From Hymenolepis diminuta (Eukaryota > Platyhelminthes > Cestoda > Cyclophyllidea > Hymenolepididae), in the NCBI GenBank assembly GCA_900708905.1, contig CAADRB010000008.1, forward strand, positions 2,128,997 through 2,192,996: 64,000 nt of DNA, read 5' to 3'. A program made the translations under genes and the position numbers. This document shows, in pieces, positions 51,966 through 64,000 of the stretch. Position 1 is the stretch's first letter, and each line of letters starts with the position of its first letter. The notes below the pieces were generated by a model that did not search any database, was not told the DNA's origin, and saw only the letters and a list, made by a program, of their open reading frames with translations.

Positions 51966-53138
51966 AATGCCTATATTTTTATTTTATTAGAAGTTTACTT
52001 TGTAAGATCTAATCCAGTAACAAATCATCGTCTACAATAATCAGACCTAGCCGACCTGTTGAATTAGTTTCGTGGTCTTGCCACCAAGATTTACTTGTAA
52101 CATGCTGCAGCCAAGAGCATCGACTTTTTACATAGCGGATCTCACTAGAGTTCACTCGCTATTTGTTACAATCATACCACTTTTTTAATTTACTACCTAC
52201 GAGATGGACGGAATCCTTGTCTTTCCTGGTACAAGCATTCACCCATAGTCTGTGTATCTCATATCTGGTTGTGATAAAGTTCGCAGAAGCTTGGAAAGAC
52301 GATAGCTTATCTGGCAACTCTTACACTATAGTCACTTTCCGATAGAATTAGGACAAAATTATTACCACTACTACCTGTATTAGGATATACATTGCAACAA
52401 ATACAAATAGACTTCAATTTGAGCAAACTCTAATGAGCTCTGCTATATTAAGATCGCGTAAGATAGATAATTTCAAATTTCTAGCTGGTCGATTAGAGGT
52501 TGAGTTCTGCTCAATTTACACGAGTTTCTTTCTCGTCACCCTCTTGGTCAAGCACCACATTGACCTTCAGTAGGGTTCGCTGAAGAAAATCATTATTTTT
52601 TCCCTTAATTTTTTTCTTCTCCTCATGCAGTTTACTTTCTGAAATGAAAAAGTAGCAAAAGTGAGTGAAGCTTTCGACTTTAAGCTTCATTTATGGGGCA
52701 GAGTTGATTACCTCGGACATAATTTTACTCCGACTCCTTGTCACGCTCGTCAGCAGAGATAGCAGTAAATGTTGCATCTTCTCTCTCAAGTGGTTGTACA
52801 TCAGCAGTCATGTCAAAACACGTAACGGAAGCACGGCCCAGCGCAGCGCAGTCTCTGTCTCTACCTCTATCACTCAAATATAAACGCCTACATTCCCCAG
52901 TATGTGCTACAACACACTTTTTCTAGACCTTATACGCACCCCCCTTCTCAATATCTACTTAACGGTTCCTCCCTGTCCATTTTGACGGGGTATATGTATA
53001 TATGAATGTGTTTGGATGCGTGTGTTATAACATGTCGTGATGTGTTTATGACTACGGCTGTACAGCTGTTACCATTAGCCGTGCGCACATCGTGTGTTTA
53101 CAGTCATATATGAGTCAGAAAGGTGCTAATACTTATGG

Positions 53139-53166
53139 TTACTACTACTATTACTACTACTGTTAC
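53139..53166. repeat. Imperfect (TAC)n trinucleotide tract
   Basis: TTACTACTACTATTACTAC and on through TACTGTTAC: a trinucleotide tract with single-base interruptions. Confidence 0.8.
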
Positions 53167-54805
53167 TGATGGTGATGTTCAGCACCATCTAGTTATATGA
53201 TAACTGAACTTTTAACATTTGGACGTGATTATGACGTTGTTTTCCGCAGAAATTTTATTTACAATAAAGTCTTGATTATTCACGAACTTCCTTTATATCA
53301 TTTGAGATAAAAGAGGCTTTACCCAAAACAACCAAATGCGGATTTAATATAGGTGTTCGGTGAGAAGGATAGGGAAATGTAGATGTTGAATCTCTCGCAT
53401 TCTTGATCATCAGTAGCATTTAAATGGTTTGTGCAAAGAGGAAATTATCTGTGTAGAGCCTCTGCGTCATCGAATTGCAGCAACTAACAAACTTCCTTAT
53501 TCTCTGGATGATTAGCATAAGAAGTATGTGAAATTTGGTTACGAAATCATCAAGATTTTCATAATGCTGAAAAGAATACATAAAGATTGAGCAGCTCTGA
53601 ATTCGGAATCTTTTCTTATTTTTTCGATCAAGTTTAATCAAATGAAAATAGTCAATCAACGACAAGACTGGTTGATTGAATTTTCGCTAGAGTCATAATA
53701 ACCGATGTAATAAAGAATGTAACAACAACCACTTTCTCACTAATTTTACGAAAGACAAATTGGTAGAGAACAAATAATTTAATATTGACCGATTAAGACA
53801 AGACCAAAGATAGCCTTATGAAGTTGAATTAAACTGTCTTAAACTTTCAATTAAAAAAAGATGTAAAAAACTAGGATATAATCGGAATTTCGAGCTTAAA
53901 GAAACGAGACTCAGGAAAATGAGCTTATTGAATTAGTATCTCTAAGGAATGGCAAAAGTCATAAATAAACGAATGTGCAGATTTTTCACAATACACACTA
54001 ACAATGGCTTTACAAACATTGGAAGATCTGCCAAATAACATAGACAAATGTATAAGGTTTTACTCCAGTTTATTTTCAATTTTTAAATGCTATTTCTAGC
54101 TCGTTATATTACGTGTCCAACCGATTTTATCTATTCCTTTGAATACTATTTCTATCGGTGTAATATCGATTTACAAATGGTCTATCAAAGAGGAAGTCCT
54201 CGATCATAGAGACTACAAAATCAGATCAGAAGAAATTTCTCTACAAAATATTTTTATTTAACCCATATGATTAACAAATATTTTTCATCGTTCTTATTAA
54301 ACTACGGTTTGGACGTAAATATGTAACGACTCTAACATCACATCTACCGAGGAATGAGAAGAGTGATACATGAAGAATTCATTCTATAAAAGGGAGAATT
54401 CCCCTGTAGCACTTAGTTTCTTTCACTTTCAGAATACCTGAGAATTTCGTTTGGGCTAATAAATTACTCAGAAGATTGGAGACAAATGATTTAATTTTCA
54501 TGAAGGAAGGTTTAAAATCATTTTTGGTTTTATTGTCACACATTTCATGAACCAGATCTATTTTGTTTGATTCCAAGAGAAAATTTACATCTCAAACAAT
54601 TCAAATTGCTCTCCCACCTTTAGTTCTGCAATTAAGCCAATTTAAACAAAAATTACGTTTTTGATACTAGGTAAACAAATTATAGTTTAAAACCTCAATT
54701 GATATCCCCTTGTGAGCGCGCACAGCTTACTGACCTCTGCTCCCTTAAAATTGCCTGTTTCATTTCTGCTATGCCCGGACTCTAAGCTGTTGAGTATCAT
54801 GTAAG

Positions 54806-54836
54806 ATATATATATATATACTTATGATATATATAT
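54806..54836. repeat. AT-rich inverted repeat / microsatellite
   Basis: A (AT)7-type run, then CTTATG, then a second ATATATAT run. The halves are self-complementary and could fold back on each other. Confidence 0.7.
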
Positions 54837-57800
54837 TAACTCCCAAATATAGGGTCATGGCGATTTGGTGATTTTTCCTCTCAGATATTGGATTTACTTA
54901 CCTTTCTTTTTCTCTCATACAATTGTGCTGTTTAGATTTCGTTGTATTCGAATTACGATAATTTTGCTTGTATAATATAAGAGAAAAATAATTTTTTTGT
55001 TCGTTACACACAGTTGAGTTGTATTAAATATAAATCAACTAAACGTTACGCAGCTGCAGATATGGAATAGGCGCCACTGCCCAATTCTATAAACTTGTGC
55101 AAGTCCAGATGTTCGCTTTATTCTACTACCAAACCAGTTAAATCGTGTTCATGAAAAAATTCTTTTAAAAAATACGTATCTAAGCCTTCAGCGCAATTTT
55201 CGCCTCGGCAATCTTCAAACCAAATTCAAAACAAGTTCCAGACATGAGATAGAGGGAATCCACTTGCCACTTTGATTCGAATTTAATTCCTACCTTTCAT
55301 TATTGATGTCTTCAAATTCCACTCTGATAAGTGTAATATTGAGATTTATACCTTCTCCTATCAAGTTCCTAACTTCGATTTGAAACTCTAACTTTTCGGG
55401 ACTTTTATAGTATCTGTCTCTCAATGATGTCCCTTGCATTCTTCAAATCGGCTTTCCGAAATTCTAAAATCTTCAAGAATCACACCGATTCATGTTTTGT
55501 GATGGCGAATGGTGAAAGCTAATTTCAACTCTGGAATTGCGCTACAACTGTGTTGACAAACACTGGCAGGTTACTGAGGGAAATATTGATAGAGTGCAAC
55601 GAAAAACTGGCATGCTTCTCCAAGTTTTAGCCACCTGTGGACTTCTTTGCCTTCTGTTTGCCAGTCCTAATAGGATGCATAAGTTTAAACTTTTTCAGAT
55701 GTTTTAAGTCACAAATTAACAACTATTTTTGCGTCTTATCTTTTAGTCCTTTAATAGTCACTCAGATCCCTCCCAGCGAGTACTTTCCCAAACAATTATA
55801 ACTATGAATTATTCCCATAACTGTAATTAAAACTTTCATCCAGGGCATTGCACGTTTTGAATTGGCCATCCACCCATCCAGTGGGTGCGAAATTGTTTAT
55901 GTCTCGATATACTGGGGAAGTAGGAGGTAGGTGACGGCTTGGGGAGGCAGCGCTATTGGTTGCATTCTCCCCCCCTCCTTCCACAAAATAGAACTACCAG
56001 CGTTTGTTTACATCTGTTGCTTTCGATTTCCTCCATTGGTTGTGTGGCTGCTTTAGTCATTACCACCATCGCTATCATATGTTCGTTGCTCCTTTTCTAA
56101 ACCATACCTTGGATATTGCATATTGCAGTTTCGAGACTCACCGCTGAATTTCCTGTGATTGACATGACATAACTGCTGAGATCCGTACTTTCACTTAACC
56201 AGTCCAATCGCACAGCTTTATCTCTTGCAACAAACACCATGGTAATTGAATAATTCGTTTAATAAACTGGCCTTTGGGGTATCTCGATGAGGAGTTCTGA
56301 GAGTGAGAGAGTTTAGTGTCTCCGGAAATTTCAGGAATTTCCTTATATCTTGAGAAGAGCTTAATCAAAATGAAATCCCGCAGTTAAGCTAAGATAAAGG
56401 AAAGCGATGCCTTCAAGTAGTTGGACAACACCTATCTAGTTCTCAAACATTGAAACTTCTTTCAGACTATCAGGTGTCGTTGCACGATTAATCTTTGTCA
56501 AGACCGAAATGTTAAATGAAGTGTTCCCCTGTACTTGATATATAAAGCTCAGCCTTAGAGGGGTTAAAGAAGAAAGCCATGGAAAGTCCATCATTATAGA
56601 AGAGATCACCGTAGTTCGAAAGTGGTTAATTTTTTGTCTCTGAATACTTTGTATCTCATTCACGGGAGGGCTAAGTAATGAACTAGTAAGTGGTTGTTAA
56701 CTGTATTACTGTATAGAGGATTCTGCTTGAACCCAATGAACAACCGTAGACATTAAAATGTTCGGATTGAAAATTCTATATTTACTAGTCACACTGTTAC
56801 ATTTTTATTAACTGTTAAATAAAAATGAGTATTTTATCCGAGAAAAATAAAATTAACACTTTTGTATGTCTGTTACGTGCTACTGTTAATTCTTTATAAA
56901 ATTTCATTTTTGTTTAAATGGTCTAATTGCACAATTATGCAAACAAAAAGTAATTTCGCAGTCGGTGACATGAAATTTGCTCAAAAAGTTATCCACATTG
57001 GCATTTTTCTTTTTATCGGGTCCTAGCTATTTTCTGGGACAATAAGTTACTGCATTAACCTGGTTTCCTAATCAAAGAACCTCTAGATTGTTCACATAAG
57101 GAAATCCAGTTCGATGGGCTTGAGAGATTACTCCGAAACCTTATGACATAATGAATGAAAGTGGGTTACCATTTTGGATGTCTTGTGAAATTTGTCCTGG
57201 GAAATGGGTTGATTAATGGTGTGAGCCATTTGATTGGAGTATTTTTTTCTATGTGGGAAGACAGATGGAGTCAGATTTCATGGGAATACTTGGATGGCTA
57301 AAGAGTAGGGACTTTTCTAGATATATAATTTAGGGAGGTGAATGCAAGATTAAGCTGTTTTGATATATGGATTCAGAAAAACAAGAATTAATGTCCCCTT
57401 TTATGAACTGTGATTTTTAATTAGAAGCTATTATTGATTCATTCCGATTTTATCAGGGATTGATTATAATCTTTCATCTCTTGAATCTCAATGTGATTCC
57501 GTAGTAAATTTTTGCAATACTTATGTGGAGGAATAAAGAGAAAGGAAGAGCTCCGTTATTGATCCATATAAAATCAAAGACGTTTCACATCCCCACCCTA
57601 TTTTCCTTGATGAAGAATTACATTTCTTTTTCATAGTTTTCGCCGTGGGAAACAAATAAATAATCACTCGAGGTATCCATACCGCGAATACTCAATGTGG
57701 TTTGTTATAGCTACTGTAATTGACAAGTTGTTAACGCTTTGCCAACTCAGTTGGTTTATAAGTGATTGGCAATCTCATTTCGTTTACTTGATCCTGTTAC

Positions 57801-58574
57801 TATGTCGGAATGTCTATTTTTACCTGTCTGTCTGAATCCGCCACTCATTAAATTTAATGAGATTGGCGGGATAGGCCACAGACAGTTTTCAGTAGTCTAC
57901 TGGATGTTCACTTTTTTGCCTGTTATCATAATTATCAAAAGTGGTCAGTGAAAAGTACGACAGCCAACGCTTGACCAAATTTCAACTTAATCTAACACCC
58001 TTAAATATCTCATAAATTTTTAGGATTTTAGGGCAAAGAGGCACTTTTCTCAAATGGAACTCAAGAGAAACCGCAACTTACCAGGACCGAAATCTTCAAA
58101 GTTCTCCTTTGTCTCCCTCCAACGAACATAGCATTGGCAGTTATTTAATATTCTGTGGAAATCATATCTTTGATATATATTTTAAATAATTTTTTTACCA
58201 AATGGAGTAAAAATCGAGTGATCAAGATAAAAGATAATATTCTGATTCTGTAATATAGTTCACTTATATGCTGCTTATTTGCAAACTATTTAAGTCAGAG
58301 ATTTGCAAATAATGTGCTGCAATTTTGCGGAGAATCCTGTTTCAGTTCATTCAAGCCAGCAATTCCATCGAACTACCGCGTTTAGACGACCACCTTGTTT
58401 GTTATTTCATCCTCATCCGCCATCGTAAACATCTTTCCGCGCTCGTTCACCCAGTCTGAAGATTTTGTGCTCTGTTTATTGGGAACATTTTATCTTTTAT
58501 ACCATCCATTGAAAAAAAAACGGATTTAATAACTAAATATTTCACGCTTAATCCATGGGTGTTGTCAGATCGAA

Positions 58575-58735
58575 TTCACTGGCGCATGCCCGGTGATGCA
58601 GATGACCAACAACACTGGTTAAGTCTGGTCGACACAAATGCTGGTAGAATGCGGGTTTCTCAGTAGAGCAACTTCAAAATACCCTCAGTCTAATTAAATC
58701 GAGCGTTTTTAACACTGGACTTGGAAAGAACACTG
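58575..58735 (+). repeat. SINE-like element, copy D
   Basis: Carries ACTGGTTAAGTCTGGTCGAC, GGGTTTCTCAGTAGAGC and the tail CGAGCGTTTTTAACACTGGACTTGGAA, in the family order. The tRNA-like head is mostly lost. Confidence 0.5.
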
Positions 58736-61700
58736 CAAATAAGCAAGAATAATCTTTATTTTTTAAGTTAGCACCTATTGTTCCAGTGAAATGGTGAATG
58801 GATAATTTTTTAAGTAGGTTTTAAAAAAGAGTATGAGTTGTAGAAACCGAGAATCATTATTTAATATAAATAAAAATATTCTCACAGTCTTGGGATGCGG
58901 GTTACGTTCAGAACTTTCTTCGACTGAACATGCCTCAATTTAAGCAAACACGACGATACTTGTAATTGTTGGAATTCTTTGCATTAATAGTTCAGTGATA
59001 TCATCTGTAACAAGGAAAAATTTCAGGTATTTCAACGAACTCCTGACTCCTTCGAAAATGAAGAGAGAAGAGTAAATGAAGGGTCCTTTTTTGATGAAAT
59101 CTTAACATTTCAATAAACTGCTTCCAGTTTCTATTCAAGTGTTAATAATTAATCACTTTGAATCCTATTATTGGTCATAGATAAAAGGTGACTTTTTAAA
59201 ATTGCATCTAAATCATTCTCTCATTAATTTACCTGCCTCTGGTTTTATAAATGTCCCCCTAATTAGTAAGTATGTCATGAAGCAAGTTTAACGCTTAATA
59301 AGACATAAACAAAGTATTAAAACATTGAATTCACGACTTTGCTACAAAATTCTGTGAATATACCGTGTCCCGATAATGACCGATACCTCGTCAAAGCAAG
59401 GTCACGCAAGTACAAGGTTTAGAGCAAAAATAATGCAAAAAGAACCAAATTAAAGTTGCTAAATTTTAACAATGATAGAATATGCTGTTGAACTTGATCA
59501 AACGTGTTCAAATAATACGTGTCCTGATAAGTGGAAAATAACTTTAAAATATTTACTAGTAAATTAAATTTAGCGCTTGTTTAGAAAGTAATCACATGGA
59601 AACTTAATCCCCTTTTATTTTATTCTTTATCCCATAAAATATAATCTGATTTACCGTATCATGGTATCTTATAAGTACATAATGATTTTATCACTGTTCT
59701 CCAGTCAATACTATTAAGAATTTTGAATTGGAAGTTCATTTTCTTCAGCATGGTTCAGTGAATTTAATCATGAATAATAAACAGGATGTTTGAGAAATAA
59801 CTTTCTGCTTAAAGCTCAAAAAGTTAATTATTAAGCGGTTTTTATTATAAAAATGGAACTTGAGAACGCTGCTGGGGACTGCCTTATGGAACCTGTGGCT
59901 TTGAGTTCTGTATGATAGTTCTTGATGGTCTTTTCTTCAGTCTGAGCATACACGTTTGTGATATCCTTTACCGTCTTCACACACAGATAACTGATTTTCG
60001 AGCTCATAGTATTTCGATAATTTGTCACGTTCTTGATCATATTTCTATTTCCAGTTGCCAAACAACATTGCGTCCAAAAGGTAAGAAAATGTTATTATTT
60101 ATTTATATGATTTTCAACACGTGGGTCTATTGGAACTCAACTTCTATTTTTCTGATAACGAATAGTCGGCATATTGTTCAAACTTTTAATGAAGAATATT
60201 TACTTTCAAGTCCATTTTGAAGAAGTAAGGTGGGTCACTATATTTGAATATCACCGCGTTGGTTTGCAGGCTCTAGGTACAAATCGTTCGATTCCAAAAT
60301 CTTGAGAGTTACATTCGTATGTTCTCTGGCTCATGAGTTAATAATGATATCAAAAAGTTATTTAGGTTAGCTAAGGGTTCAGATACCAAATTCAAACCTA
60401 ACGGAGGAGGGAATTAAGGTCATTTACTTAAGTGGAAAAATGTTATTTGTAGAGGTAGCAACTGAATGAGTTATAAGTAAATAACCACGCCAAACAACTT
60501 GACAATGACCTCAAACGCTTGGAAGTTCATATTCAGACTATTATACGTCCGTCTTGTTTTTATTTTATTATCTTTTGTATTTTCAAGGGAGAAGAGGGAA
60601 AATAAGAATATGCCAACATGCACGGTCATTATATCTGCAATTAAAAGCCGATCGTTGTTTATGAGTCAGTTCTACTTACTTGGCACTCGGATTTTGTTAT
60701 TCAGTAAATTATTTTAATTTATCTATGGCGCGAATTTCCCATATTAATGAAAACTATGTTTTCACTTCTGTTACATCTGGGAGCCCTTAGCTGCTGTCTA
60801 TACGGGGCCTAGGACACTGACGTGAATAGATCCATGTAGAAAAAACGGGTAGTACCTAACGTCTAATAAATGAAGAACGTTACCCATACAATTCAAGGGT
60901 CAACATAAAACTGAAATGGCACATGTCAAGACCAAACACTGAAAACAAATTAACAGGCATGTTAAAATGGTCAACAGATAAACTACTCACAACCTAAGCG
61001 ACAAATTTAGGAAACCTCAAAAACTGCTAACGGATGGCCAAAAATATGAATTACAGTTAGTTAGTGGTAATCGTTGCAAATGTTAGGGGAAATAAATATT
61101 CAATCCCTGGATATTTCAAATTTTGCCAGGAGATAATTAATACGGTAGCCAATCTAATGTCATCCTCAATCCTTTTCTATTGAAGACCAAGAACGATCTG
61201 CTTTACGAAAGATTACTCGGGAAACGTATTTGAAGTAATTATAAATCTAAGTCAGCAGCTGAAAATAGTTTGAGATATCCCTTTAATTGTTTTTTTTTCA
61301 AGTTTAGGTTGAATTAAGTGTAAAATATCATTATTATATTGACAAGGAGGAAGTGTAAATGTGCTAAGATACTGACGAACAAGACAGATGAACCTGCAAA
61401 ATATTATACAAGAGGTGTGTTGGTAATCTCGTGTTTGCTTGTGATTTCCGAATCGGTCATTCTGGACGGCTAGAAGTATGGTCAAACAACAGGGAAAATT
61501 TATCTATTAAATCCATGTAAATGATACTATTTGGATCAGACATTGAAATCAAGTGGGGCCATGTATTGCGAGAAGTCGAGTAACTCCAACATCAATTACC
61601 CTTTACCTCACGTTGGTTACTTTCAAACTTAGAGCAAGTAAATCGGATAAGGCCCGAGAAAGAACTTCAGAAAAACAGATACACTGCTTAAAAATGACCC

Positions 61701-63364
61701 GGTAAAAGCCCAGAAGACTTGAGATGAATTCGAAGTTGAAGTCATGGAGGACGGATCATTTTAAAGAGAGGCTGTGTCAAGAAAAAAAAAGTATGCAAAA
61801 GTAATAAATATCTCGTCCTTGACGATAATAACATTTTATTTTATATTTTCTTCCCTTTTGTATTGAAAAAAATGTTTAATTATGAAATTATTTGTCTGAA
61901 CTCATGGCTAACCTCGTACACTACACAATTTTTCCCAAGTAACTGGATATCGTTCTTTAAATTTATGTTCTCTTTCCTCTTTACTGCTATCTTTGTGAAT
62001 ATTTCGAGATCGTCAGTTGAAACTACATTACATATCCCCAAAATCCATTGATCATTCATCTTCCAAATCTTACATTCACTTGGAATAAATTATTTAGTTT
62101 CATGATTTAAATTACGATTTTATGGAAATTAATTGTCCGTAGTCTCTATCACTCAACAGTGTTCCTTTAAGTTAGGTTATCAGTACCTCTAATGTTTTAG
62201 TTTATGCTCACAGCATTAAATTGCTAAGCCACCTGTAAGGAGTTTATGCAATATGGTGTAAGAGAGGACATATTTGGGTCATGGGGTGACGATATGGGTA
62301 ATTATTACAGACCATTTACTTGACCATTTTGGGTAGCATACGCTCAATGTGATAGAAAACTAGCATTCATTTGTACCTGCTATAAATCTGGCCTAACACC
62401 AACTCAGCAATGATGATAGAATGGATGGATGGTATGTCTTGTCAAGCGCATCATAAGTAACAATTGAAATATTCAGTCATAGGAAGAAGTATATACTGCG
62501 AACTTGTAGGCATTGCAGTTTCCAACTAAACTTGGAGACAAAGAACTTGTATATAAATTTTCATTCCTTCTGGTTAATGTAATACTGATAGATGTACGTT
62601 TTCCTGTTGAATTTGCATTTGAACTGATGAGTTTCGGAGTTTAAGACAAAAACACCATCGCTTCATTATTGACACGCAAATGGTTACGTAATTGCCTATT
62701 TGACCGTTCCCTATGTGAACTATAACATGATTAAATAAATTGATAGATAGATTAAATCGATCTAATTGTTCCATCGATGGAAACGGAAGTAACAGAATGA
62801 AGAACTTGCAGAAACTGGATTCTTGAAAGATTATCGAAGTCAAGCGGTATTCATAAGGATGATTATACAAAGGAGAATGGAGAATCTTTATTTTCCATTT
62901 AGAAGTTCTTTCCTGCATGAGAGCATACAAATCTGTAATCACAGCTAGTGTATTAATTGGCCGATGAAGATAATCACCTTTGCATTATCGTGTTCCTTGA
63001 TGCTAGCTTATCGATGGAATTGGTCAGCTCATCCATAAAATGTGATGGAGCATTGAGATGTAGGAAATAAATAATACTGACATATTATCCATAAGATTAA
63101 AGCCTATCAGTTAAAATGTAGTACAGAGATGAGCAAGACTTAGAGAATTTCGATATTTTTATTGTTTTCATAGTGAAATTAAAGTTGGGGGCGTTTGTAT
63201 TGGATGTCTGTTTTCAAAAAATCCAGTTGCACATTTCATTTCGTCTCATAATTCGCAAAATTAGTGGAAGAAGGTGTATATCTAGAAGTCTGACATGTTT
63301 ACGCGATCTGTAGTACCCACCCACGCTGATTCATAACTATGTCCTAATTGTCAATGAACAAAGA
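58736..63364. other. Gene-free region
   Basis: AT-rich DNA. The longest open frames (59831-60220 on both strands, 62574-62942 on the - strand) have no recognised domain and no convincing splice context. A GC-richer patch lies near 60780-60860. Confidence 0.45.
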
Positions 63365-63520
63365 ATGCGAAATCGGTCAACTTCCTCTTGGTACCTCATT
63401 TCGTCTGTTCCCTATAATCGGCATCGCCCTCCTTCGGAACTGATATCTTCCTCTTTCCTCTCAATTCCTCTTCGTAATCCCTCCTCCTTTCCTCTCCCCT
63501 TCACTCCCACTTGTCCAATA
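63365..63520 (+). repeat. Interspersed repeat R3, copy 2
   Basis: GAAATCGGTCAACTTCCTCTTGGTACCTC followed by a pyrimidine-rich block matches the copy at 48336-48490. Confidence 0.55.
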
Positions 63521-64000
63521 TACCTATGGTACTACTTAACCCATTCAGGAAAGGCTGTTTTTACCAACTTTTTAGTTAAGAAGCAATTAGTGTGTACAAA
63601 TCTACGCAGCTTAATTGATTATGCTCAGAATATACTCATATCACGTCTTGTTATTACCCTAATATTGAGTCAGCATCTACCGTAATACCTCCCCCATCGC
63701 CTTAAACTCACCATAAAACTCACTGTATGTGTGGTAATGATTTTTTCAACCTAGCCTAACCGTGACTAATTAGTTGGGTGAGCGAGTGAGTGACTGAGGC
63801 CACCCCAAATGCGTCATCTAACCTAAGTAAGCAAGTTAGTGTCATAAACTGCTGTAAGGGGGAGGGGAGGGATGTGGCTCTAAAGACACGGTTTGCAGAG
63901 CGCTGTAGTAAAAAATATGCTGCCACTACCATGCTCCCCCTTTCCCTTAACCTGCCCCGCCTCACTAATGCAATAAAGTAGCGCAACTTAACCCTCCCCC
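63521..64000. other. Window end, GC-richer unassigned sequence
   Basis: The last 300 bases contain purine/pyrimidine-rich strings (GGGGGAGGGGAGGG, CTCCCCCTTTCCC) and overlapping open frames on both strands. No domain is recognised; it may be a further repeat. Confidence 0.35.

Larger units (their letters stand above)
48491..58574. other. Gene-free region
   Basis: AT-rich DNA with an (ATTG)n tract at 49782-49800, an R2 fragment near 51835-51965, a TAC trinucleotide tract near 53139-53166 and an AT palindrome near 54806-54836. Open frames near 51691-51990 and 52665-52926 have no domain. Nothing else could be supported. Confidence 0.45.

Noticed and set aside
62574..62942. 122-codon - strand open frame
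   Set aside because: No family resemblance, no start or splice context; length is within chance for AT-rich DNA of this size.
1..64000. CRISPR array, operon-like bacterial signals, tRNA or rRNA genes
   Set aside because: No regularly spaced direct repeats, and no complete tRNA cloverleaf; the tRNA-like strings belong to the SINE-like copies. Spliced genes show the DNA is eukaryotic.

Overview
This looks like nuclear DNA of a parasitic flatworm, most likely a tapeworm or a relative. The grounds are: AT-rich sequence; protein-coding genes split by a mix of very short introns (33, 42, 42, 43, 66 and 77 nt) and kilobase introns; flatworm-style Ty3/gypsy, LINE and mariner debris; and animal-only gene families. 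Species cannot be fixed from the sequence alone. There is one assembly gap of 33 N.

Five protein genes can be rebuilt exon by exon, all on the + strand and all in the first 34 kb: (1) a claudin/PMP22-superfamily four-pass membrane protein, 5923-8769, 319 aa; (2) a DEK chromatin protein, 13063-19133; (3) a DIPK2/FAM69-type divergent protein kinase, coding exons 19914-28823 with the N-terminus not found; (4) a second claudin-like four-pass protein, 30792-32604, 261 aa; (5) a Tctex1-type dynein light chain, most like DYNLT2B, 32938-33399, 142 aa. The exon phases close exactly for genes 1, 4 and 5 and for the visible part of gene 3. They fail by one base at the first DEK junction. The genes have no obvious common pathway: chromatin (DEK), secretory pathway (DIPK2), cilium (Tctex1) and two related membrane proteins.

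The gaps are filled with decayed mobile DNA. On the - strand lie a Ty3/gypsy pol relic (about 560-2570), a mariner transposase relic (about 10990-11790) and a LINE reverse transcriptase relic (about 35740-37160). On the + strand there is an orphan gypsy-type LTR with primer-binding site at 4067-4343. A tRNA-headed SINE-like family (five copies) and a second interspersed family (five copies) sit mainly inside the DEK and DIPK2 introns. From about 37.2 kb to the end I find no gene, only repeats, microsatellites and unexplained AT-rich sequence.

I did not find a clear new multi-gene system. The observations most worth a second look are the two claudin-like genes sharing an unusual first-loop signature, the apparent loss of a catalytic acidic residue in the DIPK2-like protein, the DEK splice-phase break, the two repeat families, and a coding-like 50-codon stretch at 29363-29521.
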